From assembly GCA_030041495.1 (NCBI GenBank), contig JASHNT010000062.1, forward strand, positions 1 through 33,707: a stretch of 33,707 nucleotides of DNA. Direction: 5' to 3'. The position numbers and the translations under genes are program-made. This DNA is from Bryobacteraceae bacterium. GTDB lineage: Bacteria > Acidobacteriota > Terriglobia > Bryobacterales > Bryobacteraceae. The notes beneath the pieces were generated by a model that ran no database searches, was not told the DNA's origin, and was given only the letters and a program-made list of their open reading frames with translations. Numbering within the stretch: the first letter of the stretch is position 1; every line of letters begins with the position of its first letter. Positions 1 through 7,230 of this stretch are shown here, piece by piece.

Positions 1-2
1 GG

Positions 3-728
3 CCGGCCTATCAAGCTGTGGTTCTGGCGATGGGTGCCGAGCATCCCCGCGACTTGACCATCCCCGGGCGCGAGCTCAAAGGCATCCACTACGCCATGGA
101 TTTTCTGCCGCAGCAGAACAAGCGCGTGGCCGGCGATCATGTGCCCGATCACGGCGCGATTCTCGCCACCGGCAGGCGAGTGGTCATCATCGGCGGCGGC
201 GACACAGGGGCGGACTGCCTCGGCACCTCGCACCGCCAGAAGCCTGCCTCGGTCCATCAATTTGAGATCATGCCCATGCCTCCGGTGGAGCGCTCTCCGC
301 TCACCCCGTGGCCTCTGTGGCCTCTGCAACTGCGCTCGGAGAGCTCGCATGAAGAAGGCGGAAAGCGGGAATGGGCCGTTGCCACCACTCACTTCAGCGG
401 CGACGTTCACGGCAATGTCGAGAAGCTTCACGCCGTCCATGTCGGCCCTCCGCCGAAGTTCGAGGCGATTCCCGGCTCCGAGTACACGCTCGACGTAGAT
501 CTGATCCTGCTCGCGATGGGATTCACCGGACCGGTAAAGCAGGGCCTGATCGAAGAGGCCAAACTCAAGCTCGACCTGCGCGGCAACCTCGCCACCGAAA
601 ATTATCAGACCTCGATGCCCGGAGTCTTCGCCGCCGGCGACGCCCGCCGCGGCCAATCGCTCGTGGTCTGGGCCATCGCCGAAGGCCGCAAGGCCGCTGA
701 AGCCGTGGACGAGTATCTGCGCGGCTAA
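3..728 (+). CDS. gltD: Glutamate synthase small subunit, C-terminal part (5' end outside window)
   Basis: The frame is open to the window edge (first complete codon at base 3), so this is the C-terminal ~240 residues of a protein normally near 480. GltD passes electrons from NADPH through FAD and Fe-S clusters to the large subunit GltB for glutamate synthesis from glutamine and 2-oxoglutarate. Visible hallmarks are the start of the NADPH-binding Rossmann fold ([15 protein letters not shown]), the following [10 protein letters not shown] segment typical of GltD, and the C-terminal FAD motif [20 protein letters not shown]. The N-terminal Fe-S region is not in the window. It ends 7 bp from a convergent porin gene with no obvious terminator between. 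The gltB partner, if linked, lies upstream of the window. Other members of the GltD-like family (for example PreT-type reductases) are less likely given the HQFEIMP block. Confidence 0.93.
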   Translation, partial: PAYQAVVLAMGAEHPRDLTIPGRELKGIHYAMDFLPQQNKRVAGDHVPDHGAILATGRRVVIIGGGDTGADCLGTSHRQKPASVHQFEIMPMPPVERSPLTPWPLWPLQLRSESSHEEGGKREWAVATTHFSGDVHGNVEKLHAVHVGPPPKFEAIPGSEYTLDVDLILLAMGFTGPVKQGLIEEAKLKLDLRGNLATENYQTSMPGVFAAGDARRGQSLVVWAIAEGRKAAEAVDEYLRG

Positions 729-735
729 ATCCGCT

Positions 736-2136
736 CTACCGCGCCCCCCACGGCTTCACTCCGAGTTCCACGTGCAGCCGCACGCTGTAAATCATCACCG
801 GGCCGCGATCCTGATTGTAGGCCGGGTCAGTGTCGCGCTGCACATCGAAGCTCGCGAACAGTCCGTTATAAACCCGCGCTGAGTAAAAGCTTTCCCACAC
901 ATACTCCGGCGCGTAATTTAAGCGCCCGTCGCCGATGAGAAAATCGAATCCGCCCGCGGCCAGATACTGGCGATGAACCGCCGATAATCCGCCGGCGGTC
1001 AGCGACGTGCCCACCACGTCGTACTTTCTGTGCCAGCGCTTCCCCGTGACTGAAACACCGCCGCTCGCCAGCCGGTCGATCGCCGTAAAGGCGAAGCTTT
1101 GCGTCTTGCCGTCATTCCACCCCAGGCGAATGAACATGCCCACATCGCTGGTCACCGCCTGGTCGAAGCTGATCCCCGTGCCGTACTTGAGCGCGCCAAC
1201 CCGGTCCGTAAGCGAGACGTTGGGCGTCGCACCGGTCGCTGCCGCCAGCTTCAGCGCCTCCGCGTAATTGCCGCCCTGCTCGCGATTATCGTAAGCCAGC
1301 AAACGAAGTGCTCCGGTGCGCCTGCGCCACGAATAACGCCGCTCGAGTTCCCACACCTGCCCGTGATCGCGGAACAAGCGCCGGTCGAATTGTTGCCCGT
1401 TGGCGACTTTCGGCTCCGCCACGATTCCGTACCGGAAGCTCCAGTCGCGAGTGTTGGCCTCCTGCACAATCCCCCATGTGTAGCCGCGCGTATCGGCTGG
1501 ATAATCCCACGCCCCGTTGTACATCACTCCCCACGCCATGAACTGCGTGCGCGGGTCGTGCGTGTAATTGTTGTTATCGAAGTAATCGGTTATGGTGAAG
1601 CGACCCGCATAAACAGAATAACGGTTCACCGGACGATCCCCGGCGAGCTGGTTTTCGTCGCTTTCCTGGTGCTCCTTTTCGGAACCGAAGGCAAAATCGT
1701 GCTGCACCAGCAGCCGCGCGATGTAGGGCTTCGGCTCGGCACTGGCCACGCGCGGGATCTCTCCGTTGGGCTGATCCGCAATGCCGTTGACGCCGCTGAA
1801 TCCTCTTCCTCCCGCGATTTCCGGGTCGAAAATCAGAAATGTGTTCTGTTCCAATCGCCCCGTAAAAAACAGAGTCGTCGTGAGGGACACATCGCGTTCC
1901 TGGTAATCCTGAAGGCTCTCGGGACTCTCATAGGGTGAAGTAAAGGTCCCGTGATAGTCGCCGATCGAGGTTGCCTGATAGTACAAGTTCCAACGTTCGG
2001 AGCTAACTTCTGTACCGGACGCGGCTGGATCGGCGGCCGATGGTGAGGCGTCGTCAGCCGGAGCGTCTTCTGCACGCGCCCTTACGCACGCGGTCAAGAT
2101 CATCCAGATTGCCAAAGATATTTTGAGAGCCCTCAT
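736..2136 (-). CDS. OprB-like carbohydrate porin
   Basis: A 466-residue predicted outer-membrane protein. The N-terminus is a Sec signal peptide (basic start, hydrophobic stretch, likely cleavage after ARA near residue 22), followed by a Pro/Ala/Asp-rich linker. The mature part has the alternating aromatic/polar pattern of a beta-barrel. The segment AGRFTITDYFDNNNYTHDP matches the conserved region of the OprB carbohydrate-selective porin family, with the barrel continuing to the C-terminus (MIYSVRLHVELGVKPWGAR). It probably allows passive uptake of sugars or other small solutes; the substrate cannot be read from sequence. It is divergent from the PstS-like gene across a 123-bp gap that should hold both promoters, and converges on gltD. 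Confidence is good for porin, moderate for the carbohydrate specificity. Confidence 0.8.
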   Translation of the reverse strand: MRALKISLAIWMILTACVRARAEDAPADDASPSAADPAASGTEVSSERWNLYYQATSIGDYHGTFTSPYESPESLQDYQERDVSLTTTLFFTGRLEQNTFLIFDPEIAGGRGFSGVNGIADQPNGEIPRVASAEPKPYIARLLVQHDFAFGSEKEHQESDENQLAGDRPVNRYSVYAGRFTITDYFDNNNYTHDPRTQFMAWGVMYNGAWDYPADTRGYTWGIVQEANTRDWSFRYGIVAEPKVANGQQFDRRLFRDHGQVWELERRYSWRRRTGALRLLAYDNREQGGNYAEALKLAAATGATPNVSLTDRVGALKYGTGISFDQAVTSDVGMFIRLGWNDGKTQSFAFTAIDRLASGGVSVTGKRWHRKYDVVGTSLTAGGLSAVHRQYLAAGGFDFLIGDGRLNYAPEYVWESFYSARVYNGLFASFDVQRDTDPAYNQDRGPVMIYSVRLHVELGVKPWGAR

Positions 2137-2246
2137 CGTGGCTGTGAAGTCCGCATAGGGCGGAAGGAAAACCTCGGTCCAGTGTAGCGTCGCGGCCTCA
2201 AGTCTTGTGTTTCATTTCGATTACGGGTGGCAATGCGGCGGTAGCG

Positions 2247-2252
2247 TATAAT
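2247..2252 (+). promoter_or_regulatory. Consensus -10 element (TATAAT) for the PstS-like gene
   Basis: A perfect TATAAT lies 7 nt before the GTG start at 2260. Transcription starting 6-8 nt after the element would begin at or next to the start codon, giving a leaderless mRNA. No convincing -35 hexamer is seen at 16-18 nt spacing, so the promoter is suggestive only. Confidence 0.4.
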
Positions 2253-2259
2253 CGCGTGA

Positions 2260-3696
2260 GTGAGATCGCTCATCCAAGTCGCGTGTTATTGCTGCCTGGC
2301 CGCGCCTCTCCTCGCCGCGCAGGCCACGGCGAACGGCGGCAAACGCCTTTACATCGACGGATTCACCACCAAGGCTGGCGAGGAAGAGCTCCGCCAGGAC
2401 CTGACCGCGGAACTTCGCAAATTGAGTTCCGTGATCCTGGTTTCCAATCCCGCGAACGCTGATTTGATCCTCGACGGCGGCGGTGAAATTTGGATCAGAG
2501 GCTATCGCAGCTTCAGCCCGCGCTCCGAACTCAAGCTCTCTACCAACGGAACACCGGTCTACGGCGGCTTCATGTCCGTCGAACTCAAGAACAAGCAAGG
2601 CGTAACCATCTGGTCCGATCTGGTCACCCCCGGTGAAGCGTCGAATGACGTCTCCAAGGATCTGGCCAGGCGCATCGCCAAGCATCTTGCAGAGGGTTTG
2701 CTTCGCCCCGAAATCCCGCCCTCCGCTGCTCCGGACCGCGCTCCCGCTGTTTCACTTCATGGAGCCGGCGCGACCTTCCCGGAGCCGGTCTACCAAAAGT
2801 GGTTCACCAACTACGAAGCCGGGAATCCGGGCATACAGATCGCCTACGACGCCATCGGCTCCGAGGCCGGCATTCGCAAGCTTCTCTCGGGCGAAGCCGA
2901 TTTCGGCGCCTCCGATGACCCCGCAGGCATCCATGAGATCGCCCCCGGTCAAGAAAGCAACTACCTCTTCTTCCCCTCCGTGGTGGGCGCAGTCGTCCCT
3001 ATCGTCAACCTGCCTGGAGTCCCGGACGGAATCAAATTCGCGCCAGAGGCGCTCGCTGGAATCTATCTCGGAAAAATCACAAAATGGAATGATCCGATCC
3101 TCAAACAAGCCAACCGCGGCGTAGCTCTCCCGGACCTTCCCATCACCGTCATCCACCGTTCGGATGGGAGCGGCACCAGCTACGCCTTCGCCAGCTATCT
3201 TTCCCAAGTCAGCCCCGAATGGAAGTCGCAAGTGGGCGCAAGATTCGAGCCCAAGTGGCCGGTGGGCCGCGGAGCCTCGGGCAACGAAGGCGTCGCTGCC
3301 GAGGTAAAGGAATTGGGAGGTTCCATCGGCTACGTCGAGTTCATTTACGCTCTTCAGAATCACTTGAGCTACGGCAAAGTCCGCAACCAAAACGGAGAAT
3401 TCGTGGAAGCCAGCCTGGCGAGCATCGGCGCAGCCGTCAGCCACGCGATGGACATCAGCGACGATCTCACCGTATCGCTCGTGGATGCGCCCGGCCCAGG
3501 TTCCTATCCCATCGCTTCATTCACCTGGCTGGTCGTTCCCTCACATGTGGCCGACGACGCCAAGCGCAACGCCATCACTCTGTTCTTACGCTGGATGCTC
3601 GGACCGGGCCAGCAGCAAGCTGCGGCGCTCGGCTACCTGCCTCTTTCCCAGGACGTCGTTTCCCGCGAGGTCACTGCGCTCGCGCGGATTCGCTAG
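2260..3696 (+). CDS. PstS-like phosphate-binding protein with an additional N-terminal domain
   Basis: A 478-residue exported protein starting at GTG. Residues 1-22 form a signal peptide. Residues ~28-148 form an extra domain (YIDGFTTKAGEEELRQDL ... DLARRIAKHLAEGLL) not part of the usual PstS; the alternating strands and final amphipathic helix suggest a small alpha/beta fold, unassigned. From residue ~166 the protein is a PstS-type solute-binding protein: LHGAGATFPEPVYQKW, the ligand-loop segments ADFGASDDP and HRSDGSGTSYAFASYL, then GRGASGNEGV and GSIGYVEFIYA. PstS proteins bind phosphate outside the membrane and deliver it to PstCAB. No pstCAB genes follow, so this one acts in trans or as a sensor/scavenger. 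No Shine-Dalgarno precedes the start, and a TATAAT sits 7 nt upstream. A canonical lipobox is absent, so it is probably periplasmic. Confidence 0.85.
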   Translation: MRSLIQVACYCCLAAPLLAAQATANGGKRLYIDGFTTKAGEEELRQDLTAELRKLSSVILVSNPANADLILDGGGEIWIRGYRSFSPRSELKLSTNGTPVYGGFMSVELKNKQGVTIWSDLVTPGEASNDVSKDLARRIAKHLAEGLLRPEIPPSAAPDRAPAVSLHGAGATFPEPVYQKWFTNYEAGNPGIQIAYDAIGSEAGIRKLLSGEADFGASDDPAGIHEIAPGQESNYLFFPSVVGAVVPIVNLPGVPDGIKFAPEALAGIYLGKITKWNDPILKQANRGVALPDLPITVIHRSDGSGTSYAFASYLSQVSPEWKSQVGARFEPKWPVGRGASGNEGVAAEVKELGGSIGYVEFIYALQNHLSYGKVRNQNGEFVEASLASIGAAVSHAMDISDDLTVSLVDAPGPGSYPIASFTWLVVPSHVADDAKRNAITLFLRWMLGPGQQQAAALGYLPLSQDVVSREVTALARIR

Positions 3697-3792
3697 AACG
3701 CCGGTCCAAGATGCTTTCCAGGTGCTGAATCCTGTGCATGCTGCGTCTCGGCACATGGCGAAAAACCCGGCAGGCGCGGCCCGCCCCGCCCA

Positions 3793-4563
3793 CTATCTGT
3801 TCATCTCCTTGTCATCCGTGGCAGCGTCCATGTGCATGTCCATGCCAGCCCATACTTTGTCGGGCGAGCTTGCGTTCGGATACACATGCGTCATCCAGCC
3901 GAACACCACGGGAATCCAAAGCCCGCCCGCCTGCTTACAGGACTCCTCGTCGTGAATGCTCCCCTCTGGGCCAAACTCGGCGTGGGCTCCGAACTGCTCT
4001 GCCAGGGATAGGCTCCGCGGCCCGCCGCAAAAGTCCACATGCCGGTGCCACGTCGCGATACTGATCGGAGCTACCCCGTTCAGTTGCTCCGAAGTTGAGT
4101 CCTGCGGCGCCGTGTACATGACGCCGACCGCCTTCATTCCCTCCGGAGTGCGCTCATACAGGATGGATCCCGGACGGTCATAATCTACGCGACGCTGTTC
4201 CAGCCGTGCGTACCGGTAATTCGTGTAGTGCACCTCTTCGCCCATTCTGCCCGTTGGATGAAACGGTTTGTATCCATCCCTCAGCGCCGTGTTGACGTCG
4301 GCATAATGTTCCAGCACTCTGCGGGCCCTGGCCACGATCTGCTGACCGCGCTCTTCATCTCCTGCTTGCGTCTTTCCCCGCAGCGACATCTGCATGTGTC
4401 CCATGATCATCGTGGGCACCTGCGTCTGGTCCGACTTACCGCCGTAGTGCTGTAGCACCCGCTCCCACAATGGAAACTGCTGGCCGATCGCCGCCGCTGC
4501 CATAAGCGCCGCGACCATAAGAAAGACGAGCGAACCCACAATCAGAAATTTCAGATGCTTCAT
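3793..4563 (-). CDS. Conserved secreted or membrane-anchored His-rich protein of unknown function
   Basis: 256 residues, function not recognised. Residues 7-27 are strongly hydrophobic, a signal peptide or signal anchor; the rest is soluble and presumably periplasmic. The body contains motifs that look conserved rather than random: IMGHMQMSLRG, GEEVHYTNYRYA, AVGVMYTAP, ATWHRHVDFCGGP and FGWMTHVYPN. The repeated His, Cys and Met residues could bind a metal or heme, but this is inference; no CxxCH heme motif is present. The start has a plausible ribosome site (GGGTGAGG) a few bases upstream. A 156-bp gap separates it from the orphan permease gene ending upstream on the same strand, so it probably has its own promoter. 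It converges on the PstS-like gene with a 96-bp gap in which no strong terminator was seen. Confidence 0.7.
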   Translation of the reverse strand: MKHLKFLIVGSLVFLMVAALMAAAAIGQQFPLWERVLQHYGGKSDQTQVPTMIMGHMQMSLRGKTQAGDEERGQQIVARARRVLEHYADVNTALRDGYKPFHPTGRMGEEVHYTNYRYARLEQRRVDYDRPGSILYERTPEGMKAVGVMYTAPQDSTSEQLNGVAPISIATWHRHVDFCGGPRSLSLAEQFGAHAEFGPEGSIHDEESCKQAGGLWIPVVFGWMTHVYPNASSPDKVWAGMDMHMDAATDDKEMNR

Positions 4564-4719
4564 GATGGCCTCACCCTTTACAACGGCGGCTTGCGATGTT
4601 TTGTTCTGCCTTTTCAGCCTTAGACAAGCACCTAAACGGCGAGATTCGAAAGCCTTAATTGCGATCGTCCGGAGAATGACGGTCCACCGGGGGGCGGTTT
4701 CTGTGGAGACCGGTTCTAA

Positions 4720-7191
4720 CTATTCGGCCCGCAGAGCCTCGACTGGATCGACCGCCGTGGCCCTGCGCGCCGGAACGAAGCTGGCCAACGCGGCTGCGGC
4801 GAGCAGTAATACCGCCACCGTCGCGTAGGTCAGCGGATCCAGCGCCTTCACCCCGAACAGCAGCGCGCCCATCAGCCGCGTCAACCCGAACGCGGCGCCG
4901 AGCCCCAGCGCCGTGCCCAGCCCGGCCAGCAGCAGCGCCTGCCGCACGAACATCCCACCCAACGCGCCCGGCCGCGCGCCCAGCGCCATGCGGATGCCGA
5001 TTTCGCGCGTCCTCTGCGACACCGCGTAAGCGATCACTCCGTAAATCCCCACCACTCCCAGCAGCAGGGCCATCGCTCCCGCGATCGCCAGCAGCACCAG
5101 CGTGAAGGAAGTCCGCTGCATGGATGAATCGTAGAGGTCCTTCTCGGTTTCCGTCAGGAACACCGGAAAATTGCGGCCCACCGACCAGATGGCCTGCCGC
5201 GCGTCCGCGAGTAAGCTCTCCGTGCCTGCCCGGCTGCTGCGCAATATCAGCGCCGGACCTCGTATGATCGACACGCCGTCCTCGCCGAAGGGGCTCCGCC
5301 TCATCGGCGGCCAGTAAACGATGGGCGGTGCTGCCTCTTGCATCCCGTTGTCGTAAACGTCGCCGGCCACGCCGATGACCTCGCTCCACGGATCCTTTGC
5401 ACTCTCCCGAACGTGCTTGCCCAGGGCAGCGCGCGCATTGCCCCACAACTCGCGGGCAAGATTTTCAGAAATGATCGCTGTCGGGATTGTTTGATAGACG
5501 TCGCTCCAAGTGAAATCGTGGCCCGCGATTAAGGCCGTGCCGGTAGTCTTGAAAAATCCGGGACTCACGGAGCGGTATCGCCGCACCGGCGGCACTTTGC
5601 CCTCCGCAGCGTAGTCGTGGCCCTCGGCGCTCAGAACGTCGTTGGAGAAGAAAACGCTTTCAAGCGGCGCAGAGCTTGCTAAGGTTGCCGACTGCACCCC
5701 CGGAATCTCTGCCAGCTTGTCCAGCATATCATTCTCCATCCGCATCACCCGTTCATTCCCTTTCACCACAGTATCGGGAATCACGATTCGTAGAATCTGC
5801 AGTGCTTCCGGCTTCGAGAATCCCGCGTGCACCGATCGAAGAGCCTGGAAGGTGCGAATCATGAGCCCGGACCCGACTAATAGCACCAGCGCCAGACCCA
5901 CCTGTGCCACCACCAGCGTGTTCCGCGCGCGATGCCGCTCCCGGCTCTGGCTGAAGGATCGCCCTACTCCGCGCAGCGATATCGCCACATGCGGCCCCGC
6001 GTATTTGGCCACCGGAATGAGGCCGAACAGCACTCCGGCGAGCAAAGAAATCCCCACGGCGAAGGCCAGCACCAGAGGATCGATCCCGATATCGCTGATG
6101 CGCGGCAGCGCCTGCGGCCCTTTGGCTACCAATATCCGGGTTGCGGCGTAAGCCAGGCCGAATCCCAGTGCGCCGCCGAGCACGCCCAGTGTCACGCTTT
6201 CCAGCAGCAATTCCCCCGCGATCCTGCGCCACCCCGCGCCCAGCGCTGCGCGAATCGCCAGCTCATGCTGCCGCCTCTCTGCGCGCACCAGCAGCAGGTT
6301 CGCGACATTTGCGCAGGCGATCAACAGCACCAGGCCCAGAGTCCCCATGATTACCCACAACGTCGGCCCGATATCGCCCACTGCGTCTTGCTTCAAGGGT
6401 AGGACTTTGGGCCCGAAGTGCGCCTGCTCGAACAAGGTCTTGCTGAAGCCCGGCGGCGTCGGCCACGAGTTCAGCCAGATGGGGAGCATCCGGCCGACGT
6501 CGGCGTTGGCCTGCTCCAGCGTCACCCCCGGCTTTAGTCTGGCAACCCCCTGCGCGTTGAACATCCCCAGGAACAACTTCGCGCGATCGAGGCGCATCGG
6601 CATGATCAGTTGCTCGTCGAAGTTGCGGAAGCGAAAACTGGCCGGCATTACTCCGATCACCGTGCGCGGCTGCGAATCGACCGTGATGCTTCGTCCGATG
6701 ATGTTCCGGTCGCCCCCGAATTTGGTCTGCCAATAACCGTAGCCCAGCATCACGGTTTCCGGCGTACCCGGCGTATCGTCCGCTGGTGAAAACCACCGCC
6801 CCAGCACCGGCTTCACACCTAACGCGTCCAAGGCGCCGTAAGTCACCATCAACGCTCGAGCCTCATCCGGTTCGCCCGCGCCGGTGACCGTGCCGCCGCC
6901 GGCGGACCAGATCCCGAGCTGCTCAAACGTCCGGCTCTGCTCGCGATAGGTGAAGTACATCGTCGGGCAGATATTGATCTTGTCGCCGACTCCTGTGATC
7001 CCCGGCGCGGTGTGCCATAGGCTCACCAGAGACGCCGCCTGCGGATACGGCAGGGGCTTGATCAGCACGCTCTCGATCACGCTGAAGATCGCGGTGTTGG
7101 CGCCGATGCCCAAAGCCAGCGTCAGCAGTGCGACTGTGGAAAACATCGGTGCCAAGGCCAGCCGCCGGAAGACCTGTTTCAGGGATCCCAT
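4720..7191 (-). CDS. Orphan MacB/FtsX-type ABC transporter permease (duplicated, ADOP-like)
   Basis: 823 residues with two FtsX/MacB_PCD halves. The first transmembrane helix follows immediately (FSTVALLTLALGIGANTAIF), then a periplasmic domain, then a three-helix block (~residues 280-380, including GLVLLIACANVANLLLVRAERR and ELAIRAALGAGWRRI). The architecture then repeats and ends with a second block (GIYGVIAYAVSQRTREIGIRMALGARPG) and a C-terminal EALRAE. This is the pattern of the duplicated permeases numerous in Acidobacteriota, often encoded without an ATPase. This one lacks the extra N-terminal ~80-residue extension many relatives have. It may work with a separate MacB-like ATPase in lipoprotein, peptide or drug export, or act as a mechanotransmission membrane protein; substrate unknown. 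It lies 39 bp after the Mg2+ ATPase gene on the same strand. Confidence 0.88.
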   Translation of the reverse strand: MGSLKQVFRRLALAPMFSTVALLTLALGIGANTAIFSVIESVLIKPLPYPQAASLVSLWHTAPGITGVGDKINICPTMYFTYREQSRTFEQLGIWSAGGGTVTGAGEPDEARALMVTYGALDALGVKPVLGRWFSPADDTPGTPETVMLGYGYWQTKFGGDRNIIGRSITVDSQPRTVIGVMPASFRFRNFDEQLIMPMRLDRAKLFLGMFNAQGVARLKPGVTLEQANADVGRMLPIWLNSWPTPPGFSKTLFEQAHFGPKVLPLKQDAVGDIGPTLWVIMGTLGLVLLIACANVANLLLVRAERRQHELAIRAALGAGWRRIAGELLLESVTLGVLGGALGFGLAYAATRILVAKGPQALPRISDIGIDPLVLAFAVGISLLAGVLFGLIPVAKYAGPHVAISLRGVGRSFSQSRERHRARNTLVVAQVGLALVLLVGSGLMIRTFQALRSVHAGFSKPEALQILRIVIPDTVVKGNERVMRMENDMLDKLAEIPGVQSATLASSAPLESVFFSNDVLSAEGHDYAAEGKVPPVRRYRSVSPGFFKTTGTALIAGHDFTWSDVYQTIPTAIISENLARELWGNARAALGKHVRESAKDPWSEVIGVAGDVYDNGMQEAAPPIVYWPPMRRSPFGEDGVSIIRGPALILRSSRAGTESLLADARQAIWSVGRNFPVFLTETEKDLYDSSMQRTSFTLVLLAIAGAMALLLGVVGIYGVIAYAVSQRTREIGIRMALGARPGALGGMFVRQALLLAGLGTALGLGAAFGLTRLMGALLFGVKALDPLTYATVAVLLLAAAALASFVPARRATAVDPVEALRAE

Positions 7192-7230
7192 ACCGGCCTA
7201 TTACGCAGGTTTCCGCGGCATGGTTGCACT

